Positions 18,574-28,100 of a DNA stretch of 64,000 nucleotides are shown here, one piece after another. Under the pieces are notes generated by a model. That model saw nothing but the letters and a program-made list of their open reading frames with translations, did not search any database and was not told the DNA's origin. The stretch comes from Minwuia thermotolerans. GTDB taxonomy: Bacteria > Pseudomonadota > Alphaproteobacteria > Minwuiales > Minwuiaceae. The translations under genes and the position numbers were made by a program. Each line of letters begins with the position of its first letter. The first letter of the stretch is position 1. The DNA is taken from assembly GCF_002924445.1 (NCBI RefSeq), contig NZ_PIGG01000031.1:62001-126000 (forward strand), given 5' to 3'.

Positions 18574-18972
18574 ATGAGTACGCGCGATATCGGTGGGATG
18601 GAAGACGGCGCCGCCACGCCGAGCGTCGTCGTGATCGACGACGACAGGGCCGGCGGCGAAATCATCGGCCGTTTCATCGCGGGTTCCGGATTCACGGTGC
18701 GTGTCGAATCGAACGTCTTCGCCGGTCTGCACGCGGTCCGCCGGGCGCAGCCGACGGTGGTCCTGCTCGACATCCAGCTGCCGGGCATCGATGGCATCGA
18801 AGCGGCCGCTATGGTCCACCGCTACGCGCCGGCGGCCAAGGTCATTTTGATGTCGGGATTCCCCGAGCAGCTCTCCAAGGCGAGCCGGGATTCGCTGGCT
18901 GCGTTCGCCATTCTGGAAAAGCCGCTGCCGCTTCCCGCGATCGTGGATTTCGTCCGCCGCGCCGTCGGGTGA
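18574..18972 (+). CDS. Single-domain response regulator
   Basis: A 132-aa receiver domain with no output domain. The acidic pocket D22-D24, phosphoacceptor D66 (VVLLDIQLPGIDG), the switch Ser94 in ILMSGF and the conserved Lys116 in LEKPLP are all present, so it should be phosphorylated. Receiver-only proteins act as phosphorelay shuttles or bind partners such as flagellar motor or kinase proteins. Its kinase is not adjacent; the hybrid kinase near 30 kb is too far to infer a pairing. It is divergent from the LdtR-like regulator and followed by a DUF2336 gene. Confidence 0.9.
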   Translation: MSTRDIGGMEDGAATPSVVVIDDDRAGGEIIGRFIAGSGFTVRVESNVFAGLHAVRRAQPTVVLLDIQLPGIDGIEAAAMVHRYAPAAKVILMSGFPEQLSKASRDSLAAFAILEKPLPLPAIVDFVRRAVG

Positions 18973-19000
18973 TGCCCGTCACGCAATTGAAATTGCATGC

Positions 19001-19015
19001 TTATTCGTTCGTTAA
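19001..19015 (+). promoter_or_regulatory. CtrA-like box and inverted repeat upstream of the DUF2336 gene
   Basis: TTAT-N7-TTAA followed by CCC, one base off the CtrA consensus. The spacer TCGTTCG is almost the same as in the box near 18.5 kb. A perfect inverted repeat GCAATTGAAATTGC (18983-18996) sits directly before it. Together they suggest promoter or operator DNA, which argues against the ATG at 18997 as the start of the downstream gene. Confidence 0.3.
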
Positions 19016-19062
19016 CCCTTGCCGCATATCGTGGAAAGCAGATCGCACGACTGGAGCATCTG

Positions 19063-20199
19063 GTGTTGAATCCGGCGCAGAGAGCCAAACCTGACGTCAA
19101 GGCGTTGTTTGATCTGGCTCAGCGCAAGAGCCGGGAAGGCCGCGCGCGTCTCTACGAGGATGTCTGGAACCTGTTCGAAACGGACGGCGACGCCCTGTCC
19201 GACAACGAACGGGGAATCATGACCGACATTCTCCGCCGCCTGAGCCATGACGTGGAAATGACGGTGCGCCGGCGGCTGGCCGAGAAACTCGCCGCCGACG
19301 ACAACGCTCCGCCGGAACTGGCGGCCATGCTCGCCAATGACCAGATCGAGGTCGCCTACCCCATTCTGATGGACTGCCGCGCGCTGCGCGACGCCGATCT
19401 CGTCGAGATCGTCCGCCACCGCACGCTGCAGCACCAGTTGGCGACCGCCATGCGCGCCGACATCTCCGCCGAGGTCAGCGATGCGCTGGCCAGGCATGGC
19501 GGCGAGGACGTGGTCGTCGCCCTGCTGGAGAACAGCAGCGCACAGATCTCCGAGGTGCTGTTGGAGCATCTGGTGGCCGAATCGGAACGCGTCGATCGCT
19601 ACCAGAAGCCGCTGCTGCGCCGGCCGGACCTGCCCAAGCCGCTGGCCAAGCGGATGTACGCCTGGGTTTCCGCTGCGCTGCGCCAGTACATCCTCGACAA
19701 CTACAAGTTCGACCAGGCTTCCCTGGACGAAACGATGCTGAACGCCATGAACGAGGCGGTTCGCGCCAACAACGGCGAAGACGAGCCGCGCGACCCCTCG
19801 GAGCGGCTGGTGGAACGGCTCTACAACGCCGGGCAGCTCAACACGGGCTTCGTCATGAAATCGCTTCGTCAGGGCGAGGTCAGCCTGTTCGAATTCGCCC
19901 TGGCCCGGCTCTGCGGTCTGCGCGTCGAACTGATGCGGCGGCTGGTCTACGAACCGGGCGGCGAGGCCTTCGCCATCGCCTGCCGGGCGCTGGACATGGA
20001 CCGGCAGGTCTTTCTGACCATGTACGACCTGACGCGCGCAGCGCGCGGCTCGCTCACGCGCAGCCACTCGGAGGAACGCCAGCGTCTGCACGATCTCTAT
20101 CACGACATCTCGTTCGAAAGTGCGCTCGCCGTCGTGCGCCGATGGCGCCAGGATCCGGACTATCTGGCCGCGCTCAACCAGCTCGCCCACCAGAAGTAG
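19063..20199 (+). CDS. DUF2336 domain protein
   Basis: About 378 aa, rich in alpha-helical repeats. The DUF2336 pattern is clear: [20 protein letters not shown] near the start, [20 protein letters not shown], then the HEAT-like segment with [23 protein letters not shown]2336 proteins are widespread in alphaproteobacteria, and their biochemical role is unknown. I prefer the GTG at 19063 (GGAG about 7 bases upstream, homology starts directly after) over the in-frame ATG at 18997, which has no ribosome site and lies inside probable promoter DNA. Its neighbour, a lone receiver protein, hints at a signalling link, but that is inference only. Confidence 0.8.
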   Translation: MLNPAQRAKPDVKALFDLAQRKSREGRARLYEDVWNLFETDGDALSDNERGIMTDILRRLSHDVEMTVRRRLAEKLAADDNAPPELAAMLANDQIEVAYPILMDCRALRDADLVEIVRHRTLQHQLATAMRADISAEVSDALARHGGEDVVVALLENSSAQISEVLLEHLVAESERVDRYQKPLLRRPDLPKPLAKRMYAWVSAALRQYILDNYKFDQASLDETMLNAMNEAVRANNGEDEPRDPSERLVERLYNAGQLNTGFVMKSLRQGEVSLFEFALARLCGLRVELMRRLVYEPGGEAFAIACRALDMDRQVFLTMYDLTRAARGSLTRSHSEERQRLHDLYHDISFESALAVVRRWRQDPDYLAALNQLAHQK

Positions 20200-20279
20200 C
20201 CTGGCCGCCCACGCCTTTACACGCCGGGTCCGCCGCGCAATATAGCGGACTGGACCTGAGCAATCGGAAGGGCGAACCA

Positions 20280-21269
20280 TTGATCGACCCGTTCGGCAGA
20301 ACGATCAGCTATCTCCGCGTCTCCGTGACGGACCGCTGCGATTTCCGCTGCGTCTACTGCATGTCGGAGAACATGACCTTCCTGCCCAAGTCGGAAGTGC
20401 TGAGCCTGGAGGAACTGGACACCCTCTGCTCGGCTTTCGTCGCCAAGGGCGTACGCAAGCTGCGCATCACCGGCGGCGAGCCGCTGGTGCGCCGCGATGT
20501 CATGACCCTGTTCCGCAATCTCGGCCGGCATCTGGAAAGCGGCGCGCTCGAGGAACTCACGCTGACATCGAACGGCAGCCAGCTTCACCGCTTCGCCGAC
20601 GAACTCGCCGCCATCGGCGTGCGGCGCGTCAACGTCTCCATCGACACGCTGGACCCCGAAAAATTCGAGCGCATCACGCGCTGGGGCAAGCTGGACAAGG
20701 TGCTGCGCGGCCTCGAGGCGGCGCAGAAGGCCGGGCTGCACGTGAAGATCAACACCGTGGCGCTGAAGGGCATCAACGAGGACGAGATTTCCTCCATGGT
20801 CGACTGGTGCGGCCGCCACGGCCACGACCTCTGCCTGATCGAAACCATGCCGCTGGGCGACATCGACGGCGACCGCACCGACCAGTATCTGCCGCTTTCC
20901 ATGGTCCGGGCGCGTCTGGCGCAGGACTGGACGCTGCAAGACACCGACTACAAGACCGGCGGCCCCGCGCGCTACACCCTCGTGAAGGAGACCGGCCAGC
21001 GGCTGGGCTTCATCACCCCGATGACCCACAATTTCTGTGAGAGCTGCAACCGGGTGCGGCTGACCTGCACCGGCACGCTCTACATGTGTCTTGGCCAGGA
21101 GGATGCGGCCGATCTGCGGGCGCCGCTGCGCGCCGACCCGAGCGGCAGGGCGCTGGATCAGGCCATCGACGAGGCCATCGGGCGCAAGCCGAAAGGCCAT
21201 GATTTCATCATCGACCGCCGCCGCTCTGCGCCTGCGGTCGGCCGGCACATGAGCGTCACCGGCGGCTGA
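20280..21269 (+). CDS. moaA: GTP 3',8-cyclase MoaA (molybdenum cofactor synthesis)
   Basis: Radical-SAM enzyme for the first step of molybdopterin synthesis. C20, C24 and C27 (CDFRCVYC) bind the SAM iron-sulfur cluster; a second cluster uses [19 protein letters not shown] near the C terminus; TGGEPL is the SAM motif; the protein ends in the GG pair needed for activity. I placed the start at a TTG (20280) because GGAAGGG precedes it by 7 bases, the protein then begins [20 protein letters not shown] as homologues do, and the length becomes 329 aa, the family norm. The frame open upstream runs inside the DUF2336 gene. No other moa genes are in the window. Confidence 0.95.
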   Translation: MIDPFGRTISYLRVSVTDRCDFRCVYCMSENMTFLPKSEVLSLEELDTLCSAFVAKGVRKLRITGGEPLVRRDVMTLFRNLGRHLESGALEELTLTSNGSQLHRFADELAAIGVRRVNVSIDTLDPEKFERITRWGKLDKVLRGLEAAQKAGLHVKINTVALKGINEDEISSMVDWCGRHGHDLCLIETMPLGDIDGDRTDQYLPLSMVRARLAQDWTLQDTDYKTGGPARYTLVKETGQRLGFITPMTHNFCESCNRVRLTCTGTLYMCLGQEDAADLRAPLRADPSGRALDQAIDEAIGRKPKGHDFIIDRRRSAPAVGRHMSVTGG

Positions 21270-21404
21270 ACCCGGGCCGTTTGACGGCGACGCGCCCCAC
21301 GTGGGCATGTATCTTGCTGAAATTCCTGTGCGGATCGTGCGCTGTGCCAGCAGGGCACAGGGCGCGCCGCGCCTGAACGCAGACGCCCGGGGTCCCAACG
21401 CGCC

Positions 21405-23195
21405 ATGATCGCGCGCCGCATCATACCGAAGTTCCTGTCGGTGACGGAAAACGTCAGCCGGGGCATGACCGTTGCCGGTCTGGCCCATGGCGCGGCACTC
21501 GGCGTTCTGATCGTGGCCGCGCCCCAGCTCTTCGACCGCGATCTCGACCGTTTCGCGTCGCCGATCTCGATCCAGATCTTCGAGGGCGTCTACCAGCAGC
21601 CTGAGCCGCAGAACGTGCTGCGCATCGAGCCGGATCTGCCCGCGGCCATCTCTGTGGAGACCGCCATCGAATCCAGCGACCCCGACCCGCCCGAAGGCGC
21701 GGTCCCCAGGCCGGAGAATGCGCCCGAGATCGCCCTGCCCGATGTGCGCCCGGCCGCGATCGAGGCCGCCCGCCGCGCGCCCCGTCCGGCGGACGCCGGC
21801 GCCGCCCCCGAGCCCGCCGCGCCGGGCGACGTCGCCCTGATCTACGAACGCGGCGCGCCGCTGACCCCGGACGAGGAAAGAGGACAGCGAGAGACACCTG
21901 ACGCATCGCGCCTGCAGGACCGCGAGCGGCTGCCCGAGAACGCGCGCGCGATCGAGGCCGAGATCCGCCGTCTGGAAGCCATGAAGGCGCAGGCCGTGGT
22001 CGAACAAAAACTCGCCGCTGCCCGCAAGCAGGAGGCTGCGGCGCGCAACGCCGAGGAGCGGCTGGCGGCCATGCAGCGCCGGCTCGAGCGGCTGCAGATC
22101 GCCAGGGCCGAAGCGCGCGTGCCCCGGATCGAGCCGCCCGATCGCGCGGCTCCGGAAGCCCCGCGCGAGGTCGCCCAGGACGCGCGGACGCGCGCCACCC
22201 TCACACCCGATGCGGCGATGCCGGAGAAGGCGGCGGAAGTCCTGGAACGCTCCGAGAGGCGCGAAAAACAGGATGACGCACTGACACCGGCCGAACGGGA
22301 AAGGGCGCGCCAGGCCGTCGAGCGTTATCGCAAGGCCGCCCAGGAAGGCATTCCCGCCGCGGAGATGAACCTCGCCCGCGCCCTCGACCGCGGTGATGGC
22401 GTCGAGAAGGATCGCGCCAAGGCCCGCTCAATCATGGAGGACCTCGCCGAGAAGGGCTACGAGCCGGCCCAGATCGAACTGGCGAAGAAGCACCTGACCG
22501 GCGATGGTGTGGAGGAAAGTCGCAAGAAGGCCTACATCCTGCTGAAGAACGCTGCGGAGGAGGACAACGTGGTGGCCCGCCGCGCGCTCAGGGCGCTGCG
22601 CGACGAGATGAGCCTGGAGGAGCGCCAGCAGGCTGAGCGGGAAGCTGCCAACCGGCGGCGGAAGATCGAACAGCAGCACGCGGAGAAGCGTCTGCCGCCG
22701 GCGCGCCAGAAGGCGCTGGACGAAAACCTGCGCGAGGCCGTCGACCACGGGAATATCGGCAAGATGGAGACGCTGCTGCGCGCCGGCGCCGATCCCAACG
22801 CGATCGATGCTTCCGGCCGGGACGCCATCATCGCCGCCGCCTGGCGCGGACGCGAGATGGTGGTGGAATTCCTGATCGAGAAGGGTGTCGACATCGACAC
22901 AGTCGATCTGGATGGCCGCACCCCGCTTGCATGGGCCGCCATCAATGGCTACGTGCATATCGTCGAGGATCTGCTGGCCCACGGCGCCGACCCGAACGCC
23001 CGTGACGACACGGGCACGACGCCGCTGATCCGGGCGGCGTGGAATGGCCACTTCGAAGTCGCCGAAACGCTGCTGAACGGCGGCGCCAACCCCTTGATCG
23101 AGGATCGGCAGGGCAAGACCGCGCTCGACCGGGCGCAGGAAGAATCCTGGCCCCGCGTGGTCCGGCTTCTGGAAGGACGCATCTCGGCCAACTGA
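21405..23195 (+). CDS. Membrane-anchored Sel1 and ankyrin repeat protein
   Basis: A 596-aa protein with unusual order. Residues 21-41 are one hydrophobic segment after a short positively charged start, and the anchor plus following strand (HGAALGVLIV, then ISIQIFEG) resembles TonB/TolA N termini, so the rest probably faces the periplasm. Residues 60-180 are Pro/Glu/Ala-rich, 180-235 a charged coiled coil, 305-398 Sel1-like repeats (MNLARALDRGDGVEKDRAKA and a second unit), and 437-590 ankyrin repeats (LLRAGADPNAIDASGRDAI, LLAHGADPNARDDTGTTPL). The function is unknown, probably a protein-binding scaffold at the envelope. It starts 135 bases after moaA and 25 bases before mgtC. Confidence 0.8.
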   Translation: MIARRIIPKFLSVTENVSRGMTVAGLAHGAALGVLIVAAPQLFDRDLDRFASPISIQIFEGVYQQPEPQNVLRIEPDLPAAISVETAIESSDPDPPEGAVPRPENAPEIALPDVRPAAIEAARRAPRPADAGAAPEPAAPGDVALIYERGAPLTPDEERGQRETPDASRLQDRERLPENARAIEAEIRRLEAMKAQAVVEQKLAAARKQEAAARNAEERLAAMQRRLERLQIARAEARVPRIEPPDRAAPEAPREVAQDARTRATLTPDAAMPEKAAEVLERSERREKQDDALTPAERERARQAVERYRKAAQEGIPAAEMNLARALDRGDGVEKDRAKARSIMEDLAEKGYEPAQIELAKKHLTGDGVEESRKKAYILLKNAAEEDNVVARRALRALRDEMSLEERQQAEREAANRRRKIEQQHAEKRLPPARQKALDENLREAVDHGNIGKMETLLRAGADPNAIDASGRDAIIAAAWRGREMVVEFLIEKGVDIDTVDLDGRTPLAWAAINGYVHIVEDLLAHGADPNARDDTGTTPLIRAAWNGHFEVAETLLNGGANPLIEDRQGKTALDRAQEESWPRVVRLLEGRISAN

Positions 23196-23220
23196 ACCGG
23201 CGCAAGATCGGGAGTGGACG

Positions 23221-23724
23221 ATGGAAGAGTTTCTGCAGACGGACTACATCCCGGTCGGCGAAGCGTTGCTCCGCGTCCTCGCCGCCGCCGGCTGCGGCTT
23301 CATCCTGGGTCTGGATCGGGAACTGAAGAAGAAGCCGGTCGGCCTGCGCACCTACATGCTCGTCGCCGTCGGTGCGGCCGCGTTCACCATCGCGGGCATG
23401 GAACTCGCTCACCAGGATGCGCCGGTCAACAACCGGATCGATCCCGGCCGCGTCATCGAAGGCATCATCGGCGCCTTCGGCTTCCTCGGCGCCGGCGCCA
23501 TCATCAAGTCGGGCGACGACCGGCTGTCGGGCATGGCCAGCGGCGCAGCCACCTGGGTGACCGGCTCGATGGGCGTGGCCTGCGGCCTCGGCCTGTTCTG
23601 GCTGGCCCTGCCGCTGGCGCTCGGCGCCGCGGCCGTCCTGTTTGTCCTCGAATTCATCCAGGGCCGAACGGAAGCGATGAAGAACCCCAACTACCGCAAG
23701 GCCGGCGGCAAGCACTTCCGCTAG
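23221..23724 (+). CDS. MgtC/SapB family inner-membrane protein
   Basis: A 167-aa protein with four to five hydrophobic segments. GLDRELKKKPVGLRTYMLVA and GFLGAGAIIKSGD are the MgtC-family signatures. MgtC proteins affect magnesium homeostasis and inhibit F-type ATP synthase in some pathogens; many relatives have unknown roles. The C-terminal regulatory domain of Salmonella MgtC is absent, as in most family members. It starts 25 bases after the Sel1/ankyrin gene, so both may be co-transcribed. Confidence 0.88.
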   Translation: MEEFLQTDYIPVGEALLRVLAAAGCGFILGLDRELKKKPVGLRTYMLVAVGAAAFTIAGMELAHQDAPVNNRIDPGRVIEGIIGAFGFLGAGAIIKSGDDRLSGMASGAATWVTGSMGVACGLGLFWLALPLALGAAAVLFVLEFIQGRTEAMKNPNYRKAGGKHFR

Positions 23725-23824
23725 AGCGGACCAGTAAGATATTGAATCCACTGGCATGCTCGGCTTGAGGTGGCTGTACCGGGGTCAAGTCCCATCACGC
23801 CAGAGGAATTCGTCTCCACATGGC

Positions 23825-23911
23825 GTCACCCCCGCCTCCGTGCGGGGGTCCGGAGCGGCTTCGCCGCCATTAGATGATCTGACCGGATACCCGCACGTTG
23901 GCGGGCATGAC
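23825..23911. repeat. Intergenic palindromic repeat, family A, copy 1
   Basis: An 87-base element in the gap between mgtC and the convergent aminotransferase. The ends are imperfect inverted repeats (GTCACCCCCGCC and GGCGGGCATGAC). Inner hairpins include GCGGCTTCGCCGC and CCCGCACGTTGGCGGG. It aligns without gaps to the copy at 43182-43268, with 15 differences. The rest of the 225-base gap shows no gene. Confidence 0.85.
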
Positions 23912-23949
23912 ACCAGGCGGCAACGCGATTCAATCAATGCTGGTCCGCG

Positions 23950-25110
23950 TCAGGCGAACCGGGTCGCCAGCTTTTCCGAAGCCGCATCGAGTATGTCGTC
24001 CTGCTTGGAGAAACAGAAGCGCACGAAGTTCGACGGCGCCTCCGCGCCGGCGTAGAACGCGCTGACCGGCACCGCGGTGACGCCGGCCTCCTTCGTGATC
24101 ATCTCGCAGAACGCGACGTCGCCATCGGCGAAGCCCAGCCCCCGGATATCGGCGTTCAGGAAGTACGTGCCCTGACAGGTCGCGGGCTGGAATCCGGCCG
24201 CCACCAGCCCCTCGGCAATGCGGTCACGCTTGGCCTGCATCACCGCCGCCAGGCCGGCGAAGTAGCTGGCTTCCTTCTCCAGGCCGTAGGCGACGGCGCG
24301 CTGCAGGTTGGGCGGTGTGGTGAAGGTCAGGAACTGGTGCGCCTTGGCGATGCGCTGCAGCAGTTCCGGCGCCGCGGTGGCGTAACCGACCTTCCAGCCG
24401 GTCAGTGAGAACGTCTTGCCGGCCGATCCGATCTTGACCGCCCGGTCGCGCATGCCCGGCAGGGTGATCAGCGGAATGTGCGCCAGCCCGTCGAAGACGA
24501 TGTGCTCGTAGACCTCGTCGCAGACGGCGTAGGCGTCATGGGCCAGAACCAGTTCGGCGATCAGGTCCAGCTCCGCACGGCTGAACGCCTTGCCCGCCGG
24601 ATTGAGCGGGTTGTTCAGCAGGATCAGCTTGGTCCTGTCGGAGAACGCGGCCCGCAGCCGGTCCTCGGGCAACTTCCAGTCGGGCGGCGACAGGCGCACC
24701 AGCTTCGGGACGCCGCCCGCCCGGCGGATCATGGGCAGATAGGAATCGTAGAGCGGCTCGAAACAGACGACCTCGTCGCCCGGCTCGATCAGCGCCAGGA
24801 AGCATGCGGCCAGCGACTCCGTCGCGCCCGAGGTGACCATCGTCTCCGCCTGCCAGTCGACATCCAGGTCATAGAACCGCTTCCCGTGGGATGCCACCGC
24901 CTGGCGCAGTTCCGGTACGCCGAGCATCGGCGGATACTGATTGGGCCGGTCTTCCAGCGCCTCGGCGGCGACGCGCCGGACGTCCTCCGGGCCGTTGTCG
25001 TCAGGAAAGCCCTGGCCGAGATTGATCGAACCGTGCTGCATGGCCAGACGGCTCATCAGTTCGAATACGGTCACCCCGTATTCGCCGAGGATCGAGTTGC
25101 CTTGTTTCAT
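23950..25110 (-). CDS. Class I/II PLP-dependent aminotransferase
   Basis: A 386-aa fold-type I aminotransferase. The PLP Lys lies in SAGKTFSLTGWKVGYATA, the Asp contacting the pyridine N in AVCDEVYEH, and LLNNPLNPAGKAFSR is the NPxNPxG substrate loop. The C-terminal NFVRFCFSK carries the carboxylate-binding Arg. The pattern resembles methionine/kynurenine aminotransferases (YbdL, KAT II types), but the amino acid substrate cannot be told. It starts 1 base after the stop of the giant coiled-coil gene, so it is probably the last gene of that operon, although no functional link is evident. Confidence 0.88.
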   Translation of the reverse strand: MKQGNSILGEYGVTVFELMSRLAMQHGSINLGQGFPDDNGPEDVRRVAAEALEDRPNQYPPMLGVPELRQAVASHGKRFYDLDVDWQAETMVTSGATESLAACFLALIEPGDEVVCFEPLYDSYLPMIRRAGGVPKLVRLSPPDWKLPEDRLRAAFSDRTKLILLNNPLNPAGKAFSRAELDLIAELVLAHDAYAVCDEVYEHIVFDGLAHIPLITLPGMRDRAVKIGSAGKTFSLTGWKVGYATAAPELLQRIAKAHQFLTFTTPPNLQRAVAYGLEKEASYFAGLAAVMQAKRDRIAEGLVAAGFQPATCQGTYFLNADIRGLGFADGDVAFCEMITKEAGVTAVPVSAFYAGAEAPSNFVRFCFSKQDDILDAASEKLATRFA

Positions 25111-25111
25111 G

Positions 25112-28100
25112 TCAGTGTCTTGCAGGTCTGCTTGTCATGGGCGTGCGGTCGAGCGCGGCACATAGCACGCGGTAGAGCTTTCCGACATCCGCGCTGAGAA
25201 AGACCGATGAGAGCAGCCCCTGGCTGTCTGCCTCGTCCACCGCCTGCAGCAGGGATTCGTACTCGTTGACGTACATGTCCACGTGACGGCGGAACTCGCC
25301 GTCTTCGGCATAGGCGCGGGCTATCCGCTTGCGCTGGCCACGCTCGGCCAGCCGGCGGGCGAACAGACCGCGGTCGCCCTTGCGGAAGGCGCGCCATTGC
25401 CGGTCGTCGACCGTGTCGCCGAGCATCGCATGCATGTCCACGGACAGTGAATGCAGCCCTTCCGAGACCATGGCCGCGGAGCGCAGGAAGCGCTTGTCGC
25501 GGTCGATCCGGATGTCCTCGCGGACGCGCCGCGCCGCTTCCGCCGCCCTTTCCGCCGCCGACTGCAGCTTTTCCGCCTGCCCTTCGAAGGCACGAGCGGC
25601 CAGTCCGGACTGGATGGTCACGGCCTGGGAGGCGCCGGCGACGGCTGTCGCCTGCTCGCCCAGCAGGCGGCGCGCCCGGTCCGCCGCCTTCTCCGCGAGC
25701 GACACGGACTCGGCGAACGCCTCGCGCTGGCGGGTCATCGCCGTGTCCGACTTCTCGGCCGTCTCGGTCAGCGCCCGGCCCGCCTCGCCGGTGCGCTCGA
25801 CCTCCTCGGTCATGGCGCGGACCGTCGCGACCAGATCCTCGTTCAGCCTGGCCGAGGCGGCGCCGAGCGTCTCGATCCTGGTTTCGAAGGCCTCCGATTT
25901 CTGCTGCAACTCGGACAGCGCGACGGCGATGGTCCCGGTCAGTTCCCGGCCGCCTTCCGCCGCGCTCTCGCGCATCGCCTGCAGCCGTTCGGCCTCCGCC
26001 TCGAAGCCGGCGCGCAGTGTCTCCGCCGCGCGTGTCGCCGCTGCCTCGGCCTCCGATACGGCGGCCAGGCGCGACTGAAGCAGGGCTTCCAGTTCGCTGC
26101 CGCGCTCACCCAGCGTCGCCGCGACCTGCTCGCTCTTTTCGACCTGAACCTCCAGGCGGCGGGTCACCTGTTCGGCGCTGGCGCCCGCAGCCTCGCCCGC
26201 ATTGACGAAAGCGGACATCCGCGCCCGGGCCTGTTCGAGCTCACCGGCCAGACGCTGGGCATTCGCGGTGACTGTCTTGGCCAGCCGCTCGTGCTCGGCC
26301 GCGAAGGCGTCCCGCTCCTCCGACAGGCGCCGTGCCCGCTCCAGGCTTTCCTCGGACGTCCGGACAAGATCTTCCCGCATCGACGCGCTGGCGTCGGCCA
26401 GCCGCCCGGCGGCGATCTCCACCTCGCCGGCCTTGGGCAGCGCCGCCGCCATGGCGCTCGCCGCCTCTTCCATCGCGGCGCTGGCGGACTTGGCGGAGTT
26501 CTCGCCGGAATTCGCCGCTTCGGCAATGCGCTCCGCGGTCCGCTCGAGCATGGCCTGGGACGCCTGATTGCGATCGGTGAGCGCCTGCATCTGCCGCGCG
26601 ATCGCCTCTGCCTTTTCCAGGTTCGCATCGGCGGCGCTGTCGGCCGTGGCGCTGAGCGCGGTGGCCCTGAGTTCGATCTCGTCGGCGGCGCCGAGAACCC
26701 GGCCGGAAACCGCGCCGGCCCGCTCGTCCAGCCCGTCGATCTCCTGCTGCAGCCGGGCGGTCAGATCCATGATCCTGTCGCGCACGCGTTCGGCTTCCTC
26801 GGTCAGCGCGCCGCTGCCGACCTCCAGGCTTTCCGCGGTGATACGGGCCAGTTCGCTCGCTTCGGTGACCTTCCGGGCAAGGCCCGAAAGCGATGCCGAA
26901 AGCGCCTCGTCGGCGCCGCCGGCATGTTCCTGCAGCCGTTCCAGCACCCCTGCAATGCGGTCGCCCTCCCCGGCCAGCCGTCCGGCGGCCTCCGTCATCT
27001 GCCGCTGCATGCCGTCGGCGGTCTCGCCCAGGCGGCTGCCGTTCTCCTCCAGCGACTGCGCCGTCCGGTCGCCCAGTTCGGCGATACGCACGATCTCGCG
27101 GCCAAGCACGGAAGACGAATCGGTGACATCGCTCAGCAGGGCACGGACATCGCGCGTGCGTTCCCCGGCCCCTTCGGCGCCGGCGCGAGCGGCGGCGTCC
27201 AGACTGTCGACAGCCGCTTCCAGCTCGCCGATCCGCTCAGCCAGCCGCCCGGCGGCGCCATCCGCCGTGGCCGCCGCCGCCGACAGTTTCAGTTCCAGTT
27301 CCGCCGCGGCGCCGCTCAGATTCTCGCCCAGATCCGAGCTGATCTTCTGCAGGCCGGTTTTCTCCGTCTCCAGGCTGCCGACAGCGCGCCGGGTTTCGTC
27401 CACTGCCCGCTGGAGCCCGCCTATGACGCCTTCCAGTCTGGCCGCCGTCTCCCCGTCCAAGCCCTCGGCCAAAGCGCGGAGTCGGCCGGCCATCCCTTCC
27501 AGTCCCTCGGTGCGGTCGCGCCAGAGATCCACGAACACGCCGAAGGCATCCTCCGTCTCCCGCGCCTGTGCGCCAAGCCGCCCCTCGACCGCAACCAGCC
27601 GTTCCGCCGAGAGCGCAGCGCGTTCCTCCAGACGGCCCGAAGCTTCCTCGAGGTCCCCCGAACGCGCGGTCAGTTCCGCGGTCACCGCCCGGCTGCGTCC
27701 CTCCAGGACGTCCAGGTTCTCCTCGATGCTGTGGCGGATCGCGGCGGCCAGACCCCGCACCTGACCATCCAGCGTCGACATGTTCTCGCCCGCGCCGCCC
27801 ACGGCCTGCTCGATGTCCTTGAGCAGCAGGGCCAGTTCGGCGACCGATTCTGACAGCCGCGCCGAGGCCCGGTCGGATGCGCCCGTGGCCTCGTCCACCG
27901 TCGCCCGCATGGCTCCCGTCCGACTCTGAAGGTCAGACATGAATGCCGACAGATCGTCCGACAGCCTGGCAAAGGATCCGCCCGCCGCCGACGTCGCATG
28001 CTCCACCCGGTCGGCGACCTGTTCCAGGCGTTCGGCCGCCCCCTGTTCCGCGGCCAGCGCCGCCGCGGCGATCCGCGCCGCGATGTCTTCCAGTTCGCCG

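Noticed and set aside
18997-19062. ATG at 18997 as start of the DUF2336 gene
   Set aside because: No ribosome site; the stretch contains an inverted repeat and a CtrA-like box, and homology begins after the GTG at 19063.
23761-23800. tRNA-like T arm (GGGGTCAAGTCCC)
   Set aside because: It lacks the TTC of a T loop and there is no matching acceptor stem or anticodon arm.
25451-27853. Plus-strand open frame of 800 codons across the giant coiled-coil gene
   Set aside because: Antisense to a repetitive Ala/Glu/Arg-rich protein; no domain or ribosome site, and other frames of the same stretch are equally open, so it is a composition effect.
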